NCBI RefSeq assembly: GCF_011075055.1
Contig: NW_025401106.1
Location: 310,001 to 374,000 of the forward strand
Direction: 5' to 3'
DNA: 64,000 nt
Source of the DNA: Mangifera indica
Taxonomy: Eukaryota > Streptophyta > Magnoliopsida > Sapindales > Anacardiaceae
Below, one piece after another: positions 1-12,300 of this stretch. The notes under the pieces were generated by a model. The model did not search any database. It had not been told where the DNA came from and was given only the letters and a program-made list of their open reading frames with translations. Each line of letters starts with the position of its first letter. The stretch's first letter is position 1. The position numbers and the translations under genes were made by a program.

Positions 1-540
1 TCCAACCAAAAAACTTGACTAAGAACTTAAAATCTTTATCACTTCTTAAAAATTATAATTCTTTAATTATAGAGAGTGATGCATCTAATCTATATTGGGA
101 AGGAGTTCTTAAAGCCAAGGGAATTGATAGTATTGAACAGATAGTTCGATATGCATTAGGAAAATTCTCTTCATTGGAAACAATATATCCTACTGATGAG
201 AAGGAAGTCTTAGCGGCGAAGGAATATATTGACAAATTTTGATTATTCGTAATTAGTTAGGAATTTTCTTTAAGGATAGATATTAAATATTTAGTATCTT
301 TTATAAAATTGTCTTTAAAGGATGATAAAACTAGATTGATTAGATGACAAATCTGGTTTGCAGAGTATCCCATGAAAATTGAATATATATCTAGAAAATC
401 TAATTTTATCGTTTATGTTTTGTCTAGAAAATATAAGAAGATGGACACGAAGAAAATTAGAAAACATTTCTCATGTTCAAAGTGTAGATCACAAAGACAT
501 TTGAGAAAAGATTGCCCTTCCAAGAAAACTGTACAATAGG
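1..540 (+). pseudogene. Endogenous pararetrovirus (Caulimoviridae-like) RNase H and zinc-knuckle remnant
   Basis: An open stretch at 15-242 reads like the RNase H domain that ends a caulimovirid reverse transcriptase: an ESDASNLYW core (catalytic Asp in the D-A-S context), then an acidic E-K-E-V-L-A motif about 40 residues later. The same frame continues past a stop at 240-242 through the usual W-F-x-Y-P end of RNase H to a CCHC zinc knuckle (C-x2-C-x4-H-x4-C) at 474-515, followed by a stop near 537. In the living family RNase H removes the RNA strand of the RNA/DNA hybrid during reverse transcription. Internal stops show the copy is dead. The 5' part of the polyprotein lies outside the window. 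Family placement is by motif recognition; a Ty3-type element is less likely because the S-N-L-Y-W context is typical of caulimovirids. Confidence 0.72.
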
Positions 541-2640
541 ATTCTTCATATCAAACAAAGAAAATTTCTAAGATAGAAGATATAAATACTGCAATCAAAC
601 AGGTAATAACTATATTACAAAATAATACTATTGTAAAATAGGATATTGTTGAAAAATATGATACTACAAAATCTAAGCAGGATTTAACTATGAAAATGTA
701 AGGTTTAATACATTCCAGGTCATAACAATCATTGGATACGAATACTGTTGATAGACAGAATCCAAAATATCAAAAGGCAAGCATAGCTCGCATGATGACA
801 CAAAAGCTAGTTTACATTGATAATCAATGGATCAACTCTGATACAGGAAAATCTATTTAGAGGAACTCTGAAGTTGTGAAACCAATAGAAGGAACTCTAA
901 GGAAATTAGAGGAAAATAGGTAGTTACTAGTATAACTGCTAGAAGGCAAGAAACTAAAAAGAAAAAACTATAGGAAATTTCGAATGTTGTAGAAAACTTT
1001 AAAATTCCAAGACATTTGAAGCTAACAGAAGCTAGTAAAGCATTACGGGAAGATCTTGATTCTTATTGTCGAATTGCAGTGGTGAATGACAAGGCAAAGT
1101 AAAGCTTGATCAATTAATGTAAAAACTTGCATGGCTTGAAGCTAATAGGGTATATTATGAAAAAGAAAAATTTTTTAGACGTTCTATTCTTCAGACTCAA
1201 ACACTCCAAAAACTAAATTTAATGGATGATTTATCCATGTTTGAGATACAATATCTCAAATTAGTAACTTTGGAGGACTTAATAGCACATTTGGATAAAG
1301 AAGATATGAGAGATTTACTCTTAGGGGGCATTTGGTTCAAGTTATCAAAGATTATCTTGGTAATCTATTTTTTATTCTCTTGTTTGATTTGTCAGTAATA
1401 AAATATTACAATAATCTTCTATTATCAATGCTGAAGTGGCAGGTAATAGAGGTGGTAATCTGATTACCATATCCACCTTAGGTATTTAAAGATTATCAAG
1501 GTAATCTTGATTTTATTATAATTATATTATTATTTATTAATTTTTTGAGATAAAAATAAATTTATTTTTAATTATATGATAAATAATATAAAAAATATTT
1601 AAAAATAATTATATTTAAGGGCATTTAAGTAAAATAATTTACTAGTAATCTTTTATTACCTTTAATCAAATACAATAATTATTTATATCTACCAAATTTT
1701 ATCAAACATAGTAATCATTTATACCGAGTAATCTTTTAAGTAATTCATCTTCAAGGTAATCTTTTTATTTTAGTAATAAAACATTACCCAAATCAAACGC
1801 CCTCTTAGGATTATCTGTTTACTCAAATGGAGCTATGGAATTATATGTTCTATGAAAACTCTTAAAAAAAGGATATTGTAAAGATCTTTTATGAAGAGGA
1901 TGAATCGATGCAATGAAAATTGAAGTACAAAAAGCAATGGTGGACTCGAATATACTAGATGTTGTAAAACAAACATTTTGTGTATTAGATAGATGAATTC
2001 ATACATTCACTTGCATGATTACTTTCTTATTGCAAGAAATTGACGAAGTTTAACCTGTACAAATATAGGAATTCATTGTAGGAGAACTATGACATAATAC
2101 AATAGTTCAACATGATGTCTCCATGGGATCATTCAAACTATATGAAATTCGAAAAGACTTGACAAAGAGGAATGGTATTGGACCAAGATGTATATTGTTA
2201 AAATAATGCAAGCTTGTGCCAAATTGAATGACCTTCTAAAGAAGAATGTTGCTATCCATATAGACAAGGGAGTTATTGTTGTATTATCAGATAAGTATGC
2301 AAATATTTAGGAAACTCTCTTCAAGGAAAATAAGGCTAGATTGCAAAATGTAACAGATGGATTAATCTTGCTAATATCTCAAAATAAGCCTTGATGGAAT
2401 GAACAAAAGACATTCTTAGAGTTATTCTAACTAATGAAGCAAAAGCCCAAATTGAGGACAAAGAAGCCCAAGAAGAATCTTTTAGAAACTTCATGGACTT
2501 GATAAACAAATCCGATTCTGTTTAAGCTTAAGAATGAAGGCGATTTGATCAATCCAAAATGATCAACACGTGAACACAGAGTGTGTATCAAAGATGGGGA
2601 TGACAAGTGAAGAATCAAGATGTTGTTGACACCTCAGAAT
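541..2640 (+). pseudogene. Further decayed pararetrovirus-like coding sequence, domain unassigned
   Basis: Downstream of the zinc knuckle, lysine- and glutamate-rich stop-broken frames on the plus strand continue to about 2640, split at 1324-1804 by a MITE. Reading resumes in a compatible way on the far side of the MITE, so the two sides were once one coding region. I cannot assign a domain (movement, coat or accessory protein). The region from 2640 to about 3060 is AT-rich noncoding sequence that could be the element's intergenic region. The call rests on continuity with the RNase H remnant and shared orientation. Confidence 0.45.
1324..1804. mobile_element. Tourist-like MITE (PIF/Harbinger type)
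   Basis: A 481-bp noncoding insertion bounded by TTA on both sides (1321-1323 and 1805-1807), the target duplication typical of PIF/Harbinger elements. The left end reads GGGGGCATTTGGTT and the reverse complement of the right end reads GAGGGCGTTTGATT, an imperfect terminal inverted repeat of the Tourist kind. The interior is AT-rich with repeated GGTAATCTT-type motifs in both orientations. No coding capacity. It interrupts the pararetrovirus remnant, so it arrived later. Confidence 0.75.
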
Positions 2641-3392
2641 CAATGATCGAGATGTTACCAATACTCTTTTTCACTTGGTTAAAATAATTAAATATCTTTT
2701 AGACTTTTAAAACAACTGAGAGACAAATAGAACCCAATATAGTTTGTCATTTGCATTGGCTAACAAAAGCCATTTAGATAATTATTTCTTTTCATTGTTG
2801 TTTTGTGTTTTGGGGATTCAAAATCATTTGAAATTTGAACCCTTACTTTCTTTTACATAAATGGAGAGGATGTAAAATATTTGAAACAATAGTACAAAAC
2901 TTAAAGTTTCTTTTACTCACTAGATTTGAAAATAGGTTACTCTTTTGTCAAATCAATAAAGTACTTAAGTCTCTTTCCAGTTATATTATATTTATGTATT
3001 TAATAATATAATTTGATAATTTTTCATGATATATATTCGTAATATAAATGAATGAAAAATTGATTAATGTGAGATTTGAGAGACTTCTAGCTCACACTTT
3101 GTTAAAAAATATATTATTATTTATGCATAAAATTCTCCACTTCATACTACATTTATCTTTATGCAATAAAGTATCACTTTATAACTAAATAGCCACATTC
3201 TCATTCTGAGGACGGAATAGGATAAGAAAATCCGAGGATGATCTCATGTAATGACGGTTTAAGTGGGTAATATAGGCATCGCCAAACAACCCCTTTCTCC
3301 AGAGCTAAGCATTTTAAAGGGTTTTACCGTTGAAGGAGAACATTTAAACCTCACAAAACCTTCCTGCTTTGTAGACTGAAGCCCAGACAAAC
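2641..3392. other. Noncoding stretch upstream of the TPR gene
   Basis: AT-rich sequence without a credible gene. The first part may belong to the pararetrovirus remnant; the last 200 bp before 3393 is less AT-rich and is the likely promoter and 5' leader of the TPR gene. I see no unambiguous TATA box. Confidence 0.4.
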
Positions 3393-6300
3393 ATGTATCT
3401 TCGACAAGCCGCTTCTAATTTCGTAAGAAGAATCCCTAAATTACCTTCCCGAATCTTCTGTTCTTCGGGTGACACAACCATAAACGCATCGCCATTGCCG
3501 CTTTTCTGTATGAGTTTGTCTCGAACTGCATCTACATCTGTCTGTGTTTGTGTTTTCTAGTGAAATTAAGAGTAGATCATATTTAGTTAAGAACATGTTT
3601 TGTTAAATTAATAAATTCTTATTATCGTTTGAGGGTTAGCAGTTTTTGGGCTTCGATTTTTTTTTTTCTGTTTTATTGGGTTAATTTAATTTTTTGTTTT
3701 TTAAAGTTTAAGAGTGAAGACTGGCATCTATATATTTAAACTTAATCAAGATTGAGTATGTCATCTTTAATCTTGAAATTGTGTTGTTATTATTTGCTTT
3801 AAGTTTTTCTTCTATCTACTTGGTTAATTTCTGTTTTAGAGTAAGAATGGGGTACCATCTTTAATATTGAAACTCTGGAGTTACAATCTTGCTTTATTAG
3901 ATGCTTTTTTCTGTTCCCGGCCTATATAATATTTTGTTTTCTACATGTTTTCTTGGGCCTATTTTCCTTTTAAAGCCTGAAAATGATTTACACTCATGAG
4001 CTGTATGTTCTACCATAAATAAACCAAATTAATCAATATTGAGTATTTTGCTTTTAATCTTGAATTTGTGTTGGTCACTCATGAAATTTATGAAAAAATT
4101 GCATTTCTTTGCTAATTTCTACATCAGATTATTTTAAAATGAAATTTGGAGCTATTATATTTGCTAATTTTATAGAAATATCTTCCAAGAAACCAAAATT
4201 GATTTTGAAGGCTCGTTAATACTGTTATTGAAGCACTTCAAATCATTGTACACTTTATTGCTGTATATGTGCTATAATATGTTGTTTCCTGTTGGTGATA
4301 CTTGTTTCAAGCTAATGCATTGGTAGTACTATTTTGATTTGATTAATAAATCACCATTGTCCTGTTGATTATTATTTGTCAATAACTGGTTTGATTTGTT
4401 TGAATCACTTATCCTTTCTAATCATCATTTCAGGCAAAATTAAATTCTCCAATCAATATGGCTTTGGAAGTTATATGCGGAGAAAAAATCAAGAAGATTC
4501 ATTTCTATGGATTCTTTTGTTTGGTCAAGCTGGTATACTTCTTTCTCGGTTCCTTGGGTGACAATTTTGGTAATATTATTATTCTTCTAGTAATTGTTAA
4601 TTGATATTTTTACAATTTCTTCTGAAGGAGTTAAGTAATAATGTGTATTTAGAACAGGTTTCTTGTGCATAATGTATGAGCAAGACCAAGAAAATAAGCT
4701 AAAGAACAAAACACCTAATAATGGTGCGGTATTGTGATTTTCATTTGTAGCTTTGTCATGCTGTTGGTTAGTAGTGTTAGTATACAAAGATTTGGGAAAG
4801 GGATAATGTATTGGCATGAGGCTATTGTCAATACAATATATAATGCTTTTCGTATTTTGTGTACATCACTGTGGTATTTTCTTTGACAACTGATTTCTCT
4901 GTTTATGAAAAATTCTGGTTTAGTTTTGAGGATTGTTTTGTGACAGAAATAAAATTTCAAATAATTTCTCAGTGCAAATCTGATTTGATTTGCAGCCACA
5001 TTGTTAGGGATAAATTCCACAATTGTCTTAACAGAAGATGTTTCAATTCAATCAAGCTCTCAAAGTGACCTTGAAGGGTCCAATGCAGTTGGATTAACCA
5101 AAATTGAGGATGGTTCTGTGATATCTAATATTCACACCTCAAAATGGCGAGTTTTTACTGATAATGGGAGGGATTTTTTCATGCAGGCAAGCTTATTTCG
5201 CCTACATACCATTGCTATGTATATATAAATTGGCTGTGTTATTCAGAATACTATTTTTAATAGGGAAAAATGGAGGAAGCTGAAAAGTTTTTCCTTTCTG
5301 CTTTGCAAGAAGCTAAAGAAGGATTTGGAGAGAGGGATCCACATGTTGCTTCTGCATGCAACAATCTGGTTGGTCTGCTATTTAGATGCTTCAAGTATCA
5401 TATTGTATTTTGTGGCTATTACCCAATTTATCTTGATTTAAAATGTAATTTTGAGAATTGCAGAATATATAAGGAAATGAATTGGAGAAATATAATTTTA
5501 AAATGCATTAATAATGTCACATTGCTGTTAAGCTTGAATGTATGTTATCTAGATAATACAAATCATCAAAATGTTAATTTATCAATTACATTTGAACGCA
5601 AGAATTCTGGCTTCCTCTGGTAATTGTTGGGATTTTCAGAATGATTACGCTGTTTAAATTTCTGTGTTGTGTTTGATTGCAGTTCATTTTTCTTTTCCAC
5701 AGCATTGTTTAACACTTGTGAAGGTAGTAACATAGACCCTTTCTCTTTAAAATGTTACAACTTAAACTTCTGAATAGAAGATTAATTAATGCAACCTCTA
5801 CTCTTGAGATAATGAAATATTGATCGTGCAATGGCTTTTAATAGGCAAGATGCTAGTTCTGATGGCTTTAAACTCAAATTTTTGAACAAGAAGTTGATAA
5901 CAATCTTGTTGAGAATTTAAATATATATATATATTTTTTGAGAAATTCAAGTTATGAGCAGTTGTCCAATAATTGAAGCTGATGTTATCCATGTGAGATA
6001 ATAAGACATAGAGATGATACAAAAGGGAAGAGTGACTTTAATTAAGTGGTAGGGTCAAGAAGGAATGTTAGAGAAATATTATTTAGGTAGTAGTAACAAG
6101 ATCTAGTTTTTAAACAACTGATCTAAATATGGTTGAGAATGCAGAATGCATTGGAAATATTATGTAACCATTCACAAATTATTTGAGATGATTACTCTTA
6201 GTCAAGATGAGTTGATTATTGAAGCCAGTATTTTGTATGTACGCTTTGTGGTAACTGATTACAATGCAGTGGAATTGTTAGCAAGTCTTGAGGTGGTGGT

Positions 6301-9300
6301 AAGATTGGAGGTTTATGATATGATCTGAGATGATAATTATTGTATGTGCTTGAGGTAGCATTGAATTTAGAATCTGTTCTCAAGTTGTGTCCCTCTTTCC
6401 GATCCCCCCAAAAAACTTGGCAAAATATGCCAAAAAGAGAGGTATCTATTTGCTCACAGACCAACACATATGCAAGCAATCTCTTTTGAGATGCTATGTT
6501 GGTTTCACTTTTTGTTAGGCATGACCAGTAGTCAGTTTGGGCTAAAAGCAGTATATGTTAGGAGAAGCAATTATAGTATCTGCATTGTTTGAAAGTTTCC
6601 TTCATGGATTGCCTTTCGCAAGGATAGACATATCACTGTCAAGCCTAGGGTGTATTTTTGAAATTCTGCTTCCTGTAAACAATTATCTAAAAAACAATTG
6701 ACAGTCACATTGAGCATAGGTGGTGTATTATATGTGTTAGTGTATCTGATGCATTTTTCTGCAACCATTGAAGGTAGTTATAGAAAAGTTTGAAGTTGAT
6801 AAATTTGTTATTTTTTAACAGAGGTTTTTGTTTCTTATCACTGCACCTTTCTTTATTAAGAAGTCATTGCTCTTTTGGTTATCCTTTTAGGCAGAGCTGT
6901 ATAGAGTTACGAAGGCATATGATAAAGCTGAACCTTTATATTTGGAGGCCATTAACATACTGGAGTCCTCATTTGGTCCTGAAGATATACGGTATGTCAT
7001 AAGTATATTTGATAGTTAGAAGGGAAAATTCTACTCATGCATGAATATGCATGTATTTATGGTACCCATTTTTATTAACCTGCTAAATCGGTAAAATATC
7101 AATCTACATTTCAAGTGTATAGGTGCCTCTTTGAATTGTGTGTCAACAAGAATTCTTAATTGCAATGCAAATTTACATAGGTTTTCTCAAAGAAAGTTTT
7201 GATCATGATTTTTTTCTTCATACGCTACATAAAAAAGTCTCTTTTTAATAAAAGTTGATTATGTAGTGGAAGTATGTTTGTTAGGACTTTTTAGAGTAGA
7301 TAGAGAATATTAGCTATAATTGCAAAATCTATTAACAAGAAATTCCCTACCTTGACTAATTGTTTCTTAAGCCAACATTAGTGGCACTAGTACGCTATTG
7401 ACCATGTTACACTTTCATGAAATTCCTGTAACTACATTATATCTTTCTTGATAATCTCCCAATAATTTTGAAAAAAATTGATAGAAAATCCATTCAGCTT
7501 AGGCACCTTTTTTGGAGAGCATTGAAAGATGACTTCTCAACCACCTCAAAATTTTTGTCCAACTGGCAAACTTGTTTCTAATGAGACCTATGCTACTACT
7601 GGGTCTTCATCCATTGAAATATAATACATGAAGTACCTAAATGAAAACAATTTGTTTAACATGTCACTGCCACCATCCAAGCAATGCTCAATAAGTTAGG
7701 ATTAAGAATTATACAACATTATATGGTCTTGTGTTATTCAGATAAATTCAATCTAAACTCGAGGAATTAATGTAGTAGAGTATGCCAAGCGCATCAGTGT
7801 ATGCATGTATTAAATCTCAACTTCAAATTTTCTTAAGATTTTTCAAATATTTGGTGTTGGCTTTTGGCTACGTAATTAGATATCTGTTCAACTAGATAGT
7901 ACAAGTTTGCATCATTGCTGTTCATCTAAGCACTTTACATATTGTCCTACAGTGTTGGAGTTGCTTACCACAATCTCGGACAATTTTATCTTGTCCAACG
8001 AAAACTAGAAGATGCTTGTAGGTGCTATGAGGTAACTTGTATTTGTTGATATTTATTATATAGTGAGTTTTGCCATTATGTTATGGTGTTCCTTAGCTTA
8101 GCTTTTTTGGTTTTTGTAACTCACTAATATTTTTGTGCTGAGCTGTTGGAACTAAATGTCTCTTCCATTGTTGGATGTACTTCTTTATGGATTGAGGCAA
8201 GAACTTGCAACATATAGTTTTGTTGTTAATTATCAAACACCTAAATAGTTGTTTGTACGAGTCCAAAAGTGGCTTTTCTGGGAGAACCTTTTCTTTCCAT
8301 TTTTCAATTTGAATGTCATAATCAAACACACTAGAAAATTTATATTACGCTATATCAGAGGTATGTAAGGTGTAGAAACTTAGGTAGCAAGGGGTATGCT
8401 ATATAATTGAGCTACAATGCAACTTTGGCACTCATTAAGGACAAAATGACACAAAGTTGATGTTGATGCTTTTGTTATCTTAAAAGGCATATGTATTGCT
8501 TGATATCCTATATGTTGAAGGCATTATGATGACTCGATTATGAGGAAAATTTGCTTCAAGTGGAATAAGAAGACATGATGTTGATTTTTCGTTTTGTGAT
8601 TCATGTTCTTATCTATGATTGCAAATATTAATCTACTAATATTAACAGTTTATGCTAATGTTGTTATTTATTTTTTTGCTTTATGTTTGGTGATTTCTTC
8701 AACAGCATGCTTTGAAGGTATGAACCAAAATCAATGTTTGTGGTTGTCTTATTAGGCATAATTGTGCAATAATAATCTCAAAGTTACCTTATAATCATCT
8801 AGATAAAGGGACGTGTTTTGGGACATGGTAATGTAGACTATGCTGATACAATGTATCACCTTGGGACGGTAATTTATTAATTTTCATTAGTTTTTGCTTG
8901 TCTTATTGTTTTATATATATACACACGCAAACACCATTATTTTCTTATTTGATTGATGTGTGAAATGGTTTACAACTTTTATTATAGGTTTTTTATCTCC
9001 AAGGAAATGAAAAGGATTGTGAGGCACTCTTTCAGGATTCAATCAGGATATTAGAGGTGCATTAAACCTTTACTTATAATGTGAGAAAGATATATATTGT
9101 TTTTTTTTTCTTCTTTGCTAGAATCAATAGTTACATCTCTATTTATCTACAAAAAAGAAAATATTGTATAATGAACAATCAACCTCCTAAGTGGCTTAAC
9201 ACTGTTCACAAATCGAACATTGTTCATGTTGGATACTTTTCACATGCCTTACACATGTAGTCGCCTTACAATTGCCAACATTTATTTTTCACACTACTCT

Positions 9301-12300
9301 TCAAGTTGTTGAATTGATGTTTTCCATTTTCAGCGTGGATGTAATTGTTTAAAGTGTTGCACCACTAAGTCTTGTGGTAAGTACATCGTCAAGTTGACAT
9401 CTTGTTGACACATAAAACGTGTAGATCAATCCACTTCTCCTTAATGAAGTGTTTATCCACTTTTATGTGCTTTGTTAAGTTGTGTCGTACTGGATTGTAC
9501 GCAATACTAATTGTAGATTTGTTGTCATAGTAGAGTCTTATTAGCTTGTCCCATTAATCTTCAAACCTTCTAAGATGATCTGCAATCACAAAAGTTTACA
9601 AACTCCTTGAGCCATCATTTGAAACTTTACCTATGCATTGGATCTTGCCATTACATTATGTTTTTACTCTTCTAAGTCACGACTTTTGTTGAGAAATGAG
9701 CGATATCTAGAAGTTGACCTCCCGTTAATTTTTGATCTAACATAGTTTGCATCTGTATATACTTCAAGCATTAATCATGCATTTTTTATTCTGAATAAGA
9801 TTCCTTTCCTTGAAGTTCCTTTAAGGTACTGCAACATCTGATTAATAGCTTACAAATGAACTTTCTTTAGTCTATGCATGAATTGACTAATCACACTAGC
9901 AACATAGACTATGTTTTGTCTAGTTTGAGACAGATAAATGAGTCTCTAGACTAGACATTGGTACATCTCTCTATAGATATCAATATCCTTTTCCATCTTA
10001 TGATTGAGATCTATTCATGTACTTGTTAGTTTACGTGTCAACTTCCCCATTTCTCTAAGAAGCTCCGTAACATACTTCTGATAAGAGTTGAAGATTCCTT
10101 TACTGGAGTGTAGAATTTCAATTCCTATAAAGTAGTTAAACTTTCCCAACTCTCTATTGTCAAATTTCTTAACCAAGCACGCTTCTGACACTGTTTTTCC
10201 TTTTTATCATTTCCTGTCACAATGATATCATTAACATATGCCAAAAAGACTGTAACTGTTAGGTTTGAGATACTTGTCCTTAATCCATAGGATAACTTTT
10301 ATTATAAAAATAGCACTTAAGATTCAAATGGGAGGGGAACAAAAAAATATATTGGGGTTTAGGTTTCGAGGGTAGCCACTTTTGGCTGAGTTAGGGAGGT
10401 CTCTGATGCCTTGAACGGGCGGAAAATAGAAGGCCTTAAACTACTCGAATTGTTTAGAATGGGAGGTTTCGGACTTCTTGAATTATTCGGTTTATCTTTG
10501 CAATCCTCTATTAATGAAATAATTTTCATTTTATTATGCTTTTTGTGTTTTATTTTCTATTTTTGTTGAATAAGGGCTGAGTTCCTAATAAAATGGTATT
10601 AAAGTAGTTAGATCTGGGTTTCTGCTACAACTCCAGTGTGAGAAGTGACTGAAGATGGATGGGGAAGTCGAAAGGTCACTGGTTGAAGGTGGATCATTGT
10701 TGGAAGTTTTTGCTAGAAAGAGATTGGTTGGAGATGATGATAGTGAAAAACAAATAAGCAAGACAACAACGATTAGAAAACTGAAAAGTCATCGAAAAAT
10801 GGTCACAGTAGAGGCTTGAATCAGCACTGGAAAAAATGAGTTGACGGGATGCATGTTGGAAAAGCGGTTGGGAAAAAAAAAATGAGAAGAAATTCGAACA
10901 TCATAACATGGTGGAAACTGGGAGACAAAGATGAGAGATAAAAAAAATCTACAGTATAGATGGAAAATTCCAAAATAAAAAACAAGAGAGAAGATATGTG
11001 TGGGACAACTGGAACAAGGGGAAAAAGTTGTGCCAATTGTCCCAGGTGTCAAAAAAGTTTAAAAAATTTGTAGTGGGATAGCTTGACAAAGAGACAGTGG
11101 TAGAGGAGAAAGAAAAAAGTTATAAAAGAAAAAGTCAAAAGTGGATAAAGACGTATTCTTTTTCAAGATCTTCACGTAGAAAGACATTTTTTTACGTTAA
11201 ATTGCTACGAGTCCCAATCATAATTGATTGTAAATGAAAACAAAATTCTAACAATATTTATATTGGAAATCGGGCTGAAGTTCTCTAAGTAATCAACTCT
11301 ATAGGTTTGTGTCTACTCTTTAGTTACTAATCTTGCCTTGTACCTTTCCATTGATCTATCTACTTTGTATTTCACACTATAGACCTGTTTACATCCCACG
11401 GGCTTATTTTGTGTAGGCAAATTTACCTTTTTCCATGTTTTATTCTTTTCTCAGGTCTTCATTTTTGCATTTATAGTTTGTTTCCAATTTTCATTAGATA
11501 ATGTCTCGGATAGATTAGTAGTGCCAAATACTATTCAAGCTTACGAGGAAACTCTTGTGAGAAGGTGTGAATTTTTAATTTGACACAACGTAAGAAAATG
11601 GGTATTATGGTCATTTTGTGCATTCTCTAGTCCCTTTTCTAATGGTAATAAAAATATTAAATTCTGACTCAATTTTGAAGGGGAGTTATTAATTGTTCTT
11701 TCATTCTCAAGGCTTGGATTAGATTCTTAGACTTGCATAGTTTTAGGATTTGAAGTTTTCCTCCTTGAATACACTTTATCAACGATCTTGTCTTCATGAG
11801 AATTCACGAGCACAAGCTTATTATTTCATGACTTGGGTGACATGGACACGTGACACAAACACAGGACATAATTTGTTTGGATGACATATTGACTTAGGTG
11901 ACATGGATGCATGTGGCTTAGGCATAGAGGACATTGTTTGTTTGTCTAAAGAAGGAAGATCTGAGACGCAACCTTTAACTTCAATGACTAAACTGTCCCT
12001 TTGAAGAGAAAGAATACTGAAGTAAGATTCATTCTAATTGAAGGTGACATCTACTAAGATAAAGAATTTTCTGGATCGAGGATGATAGCACTTATATCCC
12101 TTTTGTACTGAGTAATATCCTACAAATACACACTCAATGGCTCTTGGATCGGGTTTTTCGTGGTTGTAATTGTGAACGTGAATAAAGAACACAACCAAAT
12201 ATTCTTGGAGTTAGGTGATTTGTGGTGGAAATGTTAGGATAAAAATCATAAAGTATGTCTATGAGGCTTTTGAGACCTAAGATTCTATATTGTAAACAAT

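Noticed and set aside
5270..5623. 117-codon open frame as a separate gene
   Set aside because: Its start is TPR exon 4; the rest reads through the donor at 5369 into intron 4.
7440..7620. Possible LINE reverse transcriptase remnant in intron 5
   Set aside because: Only a vague antisense resemblance to a LINE motif; too weak to call.
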